Below are positions 48,501-54,500 of a stretch of DNA of 64,000 nucleotides, piece after piece. The DNA is from Eucommia ulmoides (lineage: Eukaryota; Streptophyta; Magnoliopsida; Garryales; Eucommiaceae). Made by a program: the position numbers and the translations under genes. The notes beneath the pieces were generated by a model. The model searched no databases. It worked only from the letters and a program-made list of their open reading frames with translations, and had not been told where the DNA came from. Each line of letters starts with the position of its first letter. The first letter of the stretch is position 1. The DNA lies in NCBI GenBank assembly GCA_016647705.1, contig CM028335.1, positions 5,844,579-5,908,578 on the forward strand, given 5' to 3'.

Positions 48501-51500
48501 AAAAATTAATGCATTTTTTGTTGTATTGAAAGAATGATGATCAGGCATAAAAGACTTGATTTGTAGTAACTACAAATCTGTTAAAAGGGTATTTCTATTT
48601 TTCCTGTATTATTTAGGCTTTCCAGTACGGTTTAGGGTTTGCTGTATTGTTTCTTCGTTTTCTATATAAATAGAGGGAGAGGCTACCACAATGGTTAAAG
48701 CCTTCTCATTCTTTAACACAATATCCAGAGCAGGCTATGGGAGATTGATTCCATAGATCTGTTTAAACCAATTTTTTTTTCTTTCCCCTCATACGAAACA
48801 AAAAAAAAAAAACAAAAAAAAAAAACAACAAAACTAAAACCCTAGCAGCCCACAAGCCCCTGCCGCCCATCAAACACTCAGATCCGCTGTCGTCCAGGCC
48901 ATTCCGAGCCTCTACCACCCATCGTCGTCCCCAAAATTGAGCCGTACCATCATCGCGAACCAGATCTCCTACTCGTTGTCCACCATCGACGTCGTCCACG
49001 TCGCTGCAGTCTCCTCTGCCGTTGCTGACCTTCGCCGACCATCACTAGCGCTTCATCAAGGTTCGCCGGACCTTCGCCGGCCGTCGATTGCTCTGGCTGG
49101 AGACTCATGGCCTTTGGGGCCTCACTGGAAGAAAGTGATACACTGTATTCCTGCCTTGTCTCAAACACAATAACATTAAGGAGCTGTAACATTGGTTACC
49201 ACAAGGGTTCTTGAGCATGAGAATGTCCATCTTTTCGTGAGTATTGTTCTGATTCTAATGTTCTTCATTTAAGCCCTACAGTAGTTTATGTTGTTGGTTT
49301 ATTTCCCTTGTGCACGTTGTTTGTTAGTTGCTGTATTGACGGGTACACATGTCAATGACTACACCTCAACCGTTAACAACCCGTAAGTTGAACGGAACCA
49401 ATTATTTAAATTGGTCTAAGGCTGTGAAAATAGCCTTTACCAGACAAGGGAAACACCGTCATGTCATAGAATCCGCCCCTGCAGAGAATGATAAAAAGTA
49501 TGAGGAATGAATTCAAGCTGATGCGCAGATTGTAGCGTCTTTGTGGAATTCGATGGAGCCTCAAGTTGTTGATCTCTATATTCATCTAGATACATGCAAA
49601 GCCCTATGGGAGTATCTTCGTGTGTTATATTTCAGTAATCTCACCAAAATGTATGATTTATCGGTAGAGTACTTTCAATTTCAGCAAGGCACGCAATCCG
49701 TTACAGATTATTTTACCACATTCAACAGCCTCTATGAGGAGTTGAATACTATCCTATCGATGACTATCGATCTGAAAGAAATGCAAAAGCAACGTGAGCA
49801 GATGACTGTCATCAAGTTTTTGGCTGGATTATGCTCAGAATTTGAACCAGTCCGATCTCAGATCCTTTCCAGTGCTACTCTTCCCACTATCACTGAAATA
49901 TATTCTCGTGTCTCGCGTAGCACTACCAAGGACAGTGTTTCTGGCTTAAGTTTGTCTGCGTCGTCTGAGCATTCAGTGCTTGTTACTCAGATTCCTACAC
50001 GAGATCATGGTGGTTTCTCTCGTGGTGGCCCTCAAGGTGGACGTAGTGGTCATGGTCAAGGCCTATATCGACAGTGCTTCTTTTGTGAAAAGGAGAATCA
50101 TACTCGAGAAACATGTTGGGATATAGTTGGCCGTCCACCCAAATTCGCCAATGCAGTGACATATGATCCAAATACTCCTACTATTTCAGAATCTCAGGCG
50201 ACCAAGGAGATCTCTAATGATGAATATGCTCAATTCCTTCAGTATAAGGCATCCCAGCAGGCATCTTTTCCAATTGCTTCTTTAGCTCAATGAGGTACTT
50301 CTACTGCTTGTCTTTCCATTCGCCCTTCCCCTCCCACATCCTGGGTCATAGATTCTACTGCCACTGATCACATGCTAGGTACTTCTTCCCTTTTTACACA
50401 TATTCAATCATCTTCTTCGTTGTCTCCTGTTACAGTTGCTGATGGTTCCACCGTCCCTATCCGTGGCATTAGCACAGTGGAACCCTCATCCTCTTTATCT
50501 CTATCCTCTATCTTGTATATTCCTTCGTTTTTCTTTAATTTGATGTCAGTCAATAAATTCACTAAACACCTTAATTTTTCTGTCTTATTTTTTCCTGATT
50601 CTGTCATTCTCCAGGATTTGAGGACGCGGAAGACGATTGGCACCGGGCGTGAGGAAAATGGCCTATATTACTTTGATGACCATGATAAGAGTCCTGCTAT
50701 CCTACCTACTGCCTGTCCTGCTATTGCCTCCACTCACTAGATCCATTGTCGCCTTCGTCATCCCTGCCTTGGCAACCTCAAGTTACTTGTTCCTAATTTG
50801 AGTCATTTGTCTTCGTTAGAGTGTGAGTCTTGTCAATTGGGTAAGCATCATTGTATTTTATTTGCTTCACCAGCTCATGTTCGAGCTTTGAGTCCGTTTA
50901 ATTTAGCTCATTCAGATGTTTGGGATCCTTCTCACGTTACTTTTACATTAGGTTTTCATTATTTTGTGACATTTGTAGATGATTTTTCCAGAGTTACTTG
51001 GCTTTATTTAATGAAAGATCGTTCATAATTATTCTCTATTTTTCGTGCGTTTTGTGCTGAAATTAAAACTCAATTTAATGTACCAGTTCGTATTCTTTGA
51101 AGTGATAATACTCAAGAATACTTTTCTCAGCTATTAACTTTTTTTATGTCACACTCTGGTATCTTGCATCAGTCTTCTTGTCCTCAGACACTGCAGCAAA
51201 ATGGAGTTGTTGAGCGTAAGAATCGACATCTCCTAGAAGTGGCTCGTACTCTTCTTTTTGAGATGAACGTTCCCAAACACTTCTGGGGTGATGCCGTTCT
51301 TACCGCCTGCTTCTTAATCAACAGGATGCCACCCTCTACCCTCAATGGCAAGGTTCCCTCTTCCATTCTTTTTCCTCGTTCTCCCTTGTTTAGTTTACCT
51401 CCTCAAATATTTGGGTGTGTTTGTTTTGTTCATCAATTGACTCCTGACAGGGACAAATTAGATCCCCATGCTTTAAAATGTGTCTTCCTTGGCTATTCTC

Positions 51501-54500
51501 GCACACAAAAGGGTTATCGTTGTTATAGTCCATCATTACGTCGCTCGTTTGTGTGTGCGGATGTTACATTCTTTGAGTTTACCCCTTACTTTTTTGCCCC
51601 TTCCTCTCGAAACGATCTGAATGTTATGCTTCCCTTGCTAAGTGTACCAAACTCTACACTATCTTCCTTTACTCTAGATCCTATCCCGCCTAGTCGTTCT
51701 TCAGCTCCTTTGTAGGTCTACTCTCATCGCTAGAAAGCCCCCTCCGCTGTCGCACCCATCGACTCTGTGTCCTCAAATTCTTCTCCAGTCAACCCATCCA
51801 TCTTTGACCTGGATACCTATCTCATTCGTACTCCTCTTTTGTTACTTCTCTGTTCTCTGTTTCTATTCCTATGTCTATTTCAGAGGCCCTCACTCACCCT
51901 CCTTGGGCAAAAGCAATGGAAAAAGAAATCCTTGCCTTACATCAGAATGGCACTTGGGATCTCGTCTCGCTTCCGCTTGACAAAATAATAGTTATATGTA
52001 AATGGGTGTACACTGTCAAGGTTCATCCGGATGGCACCATTGATCGACTCAAGGCTCGCTTAGTTGTTAAAGGCTATACTCAGATATACGGTCTTGATTA
52101 CTCTGAGACCTTATCTTCGGTTGCTAAGCTCGCTTCTGTTCGCTTGTTTATCTCTTTGGCTACCACTTTTCGTTGGCCATTACATTAGCTCGATATCAAG
52201 AATACTTTCGTAAATGGCGATCTGACTGATGAAGTATTTATGGAGCAACCTCCTGGGTTTGTTACTCAGGGGGAATCTGGATTGGTATGTCGCTTGAAAA
52301 AATCTTTTTATGGCCTCAAGCAATCTTCTCGAGCATGGTTCGAAAGATTTAGTGAAATGATCACTGAGTTTGGTCTTCGACGATGTGGAGTCGATCATTC
52401 CGTCTTCTACAGGCATAATAAAGTCGGGAGAATATTGTTGATTGTGTATATGGATGACATCGTGATTACCGGGGATGACCACGGTGGTATTTAGGAACTC
52501 AAAAAGTTTTTGAATAGTAAGTTTCAAACGAAAGATTTGGGTCACTTAAAGTATTTCTTGAGAATTGAAGTTACTCGATCAAGTCAAGGCATTTACCTGT
52601 CTCAGAGAAAATATGTCCTTGACCTATTGAGCGAAACAGGAATGCTAGGAGCTAAACCGATTGACTCGCCTATGGATCCAAACACCAAACTGTTAGCAGA
52701 TCAAGGTGTACCACTGACAGATTCAACACAATATAGACGGTTAGTTGGGAAGTTGAACTACCTGACAGTTACTAGACCAAATATCTCCTTTGTTGTTAGT
52801 GTTATATGTCAATTCTTAGATCGCCCAATGACTTGTCATTGGGATACAGTGATCCGTATTCTTCTATATTTGAAAGGTTCTCTTGATTGTAGTTTACTAT
52901 ATCAAAATTTCGGTCATACTCAAATAAAGGGCTACACGGATGCAGATTGGTCCGGATCGCCCTCGGATAGGAAGTCTACTACTGGATATTGTGTATTCGT
53001 TGGTGGTAACTTTGTCTCTTGGAAGAGTAAAAAGCATACTGTGTTAGCACGGTCAAGTGCAGAATCGGAATACAGGGTAATGGCCCATACCACTTGTAAG
53101 TTAACTTGGTTGAAACACTTGTTGGAAGAACTTGGATTTGAACACTCTTCACCGATGGATCTGGTATGTGATAATCAAGTAGCACTTCACATTGCTTCCA
53201 ACCCAGTCTTCCATGAGAAAACAAAACATATTGAAGTTGATTGTCACTTTATTCGAGAAAAATTGTTGTAGAAGCAGATTGAGACTAAATATGTAAATTC
53301 AGTTGATCAGTTAGCTGATATATTTACTAAACCGTTGGGAGGCTCAAGGACAAAGTACATTTGTAACAAGTTAGGAACATACAATATATATACTCCAGTT
53401 TGAGGGAGAGTGCTAAAAGGGTATTTCTGCCTTTCCTGTATTATTTAGGGTTTCCAGTATGGTTTAGAGTTTGTTGTATTGTTTCTTCGTTTTCTATATA
53501 AGTAGATGGAGAAACTACCACAATGGTTTAAGCCTTCTCATTCTTTAACAAAATCAATTATGAATCTATTTCAAAAATTAATGCATTTTTTGTTGTACTA
53601 AAAGAATGATGATCAGACATAAAAGACTTGATTTGTAGTAAGTAGTAACTACAAAAAATATAAAAACTTCAGCTGTCATTGTCTATTCCTACACTAAGAT
53701 TATCGTTAAAAAATTGCAAGGTTAAAGTCTGATCCAAGCGTTAGGCAAACAAAAAGTATATGTCAAAAGAACAATAACAACAAAGCACAAACCTTAAATC
53801 ATTTGAACATATAAAAACATTAAAATATCAATAGCAAGTAAACAAAGTACCTCGGTGATATACTTTGAGTAACTATCCTCCAAAGGATATTTTTCACTTG
53901 CATAAAACAACATATGCTCTGCAATATAACATATTCATAATCAGAAGATGGAACTAAAAGACGTAGCACTTCCTATGATCCATGTTACTTGGGCTCGTCT
54001 GTCATTTGGAAACTGATATGCTTAAGTGTCACACTAGTGCAATTCTCAAGTACGCAGATACGGGAAATGAGACATTTATTCAAATATTATTTTATTAGTT
54101 TTTAAGCATGTAAGGTTCTGTGATTGTGGAGTCATAAAACATGGATGCTTCATTCATTTTATTGTAATCATGTAAAGGAAAGAATAAACAAACAGCACTG
54201 TTTAGACATATCAGATATTGGCATTTGATGGATTTTTTGAAGAGCACATGTAACGTATCCTAAGATAAATCCAGGCAAGAGGGAGAGAGAATGGATTTCA
54301 ACGCGGAAAATCTCCAAACATAAATGATAAGCAGAAAATGAAAGATAAAAGAGCGCATGTTAATTATGTAATAAAATTTTTAAACATCAACTCATTAAAT
54401 TGGATGGCTAAAAATTCACAAGACACATTATCCAGATTGATCAATTGAAATACTTGAGAATAGACCACTTCCTTTCGCGACATTAGTTTTTTTCCAAACT

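Larger units (their letters stand above)
48579..53550 (+). mobile_element. Decayed Ty1-copia element in intron 3, TSD AAATC
   Basis: A complete structure of 4972 bp, opposite in strand to the host gene. LTRs of 140 bp lie at 48579-48718 and 53411-53550, with TSD AAATC at 48574-48578 and 53551-53555. A degenerate PBS follows the 5' LTR and the PPT TTTGAGGGAGAG precedes the 3' LTR. The LTRs differ at about 13 of 140 positions, so this insertion is clearly older than the one in intron 7. Confidence 0.92.
48384..53650. repeat. ~97-bp tandem repeat split by the copia element
   Basis: Units at ~48384-48480 and ~48481-48578, then a third from 53551 to ~53650. Each runs from AATTATGAATCTATTTCAAA to AAAGACTTGATTTGTAGTA. 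The copia element sits between the second and third units. Confidence 0.75.
47794..53850 (-). other. Peptidase intron 3
   Basis: Six kb, of which 4972 bp is the decayed copia element at 48579-53550. The remainder is ordinary intron plus the short tandem repeat into which the element inserted. Confidence 0.8.
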
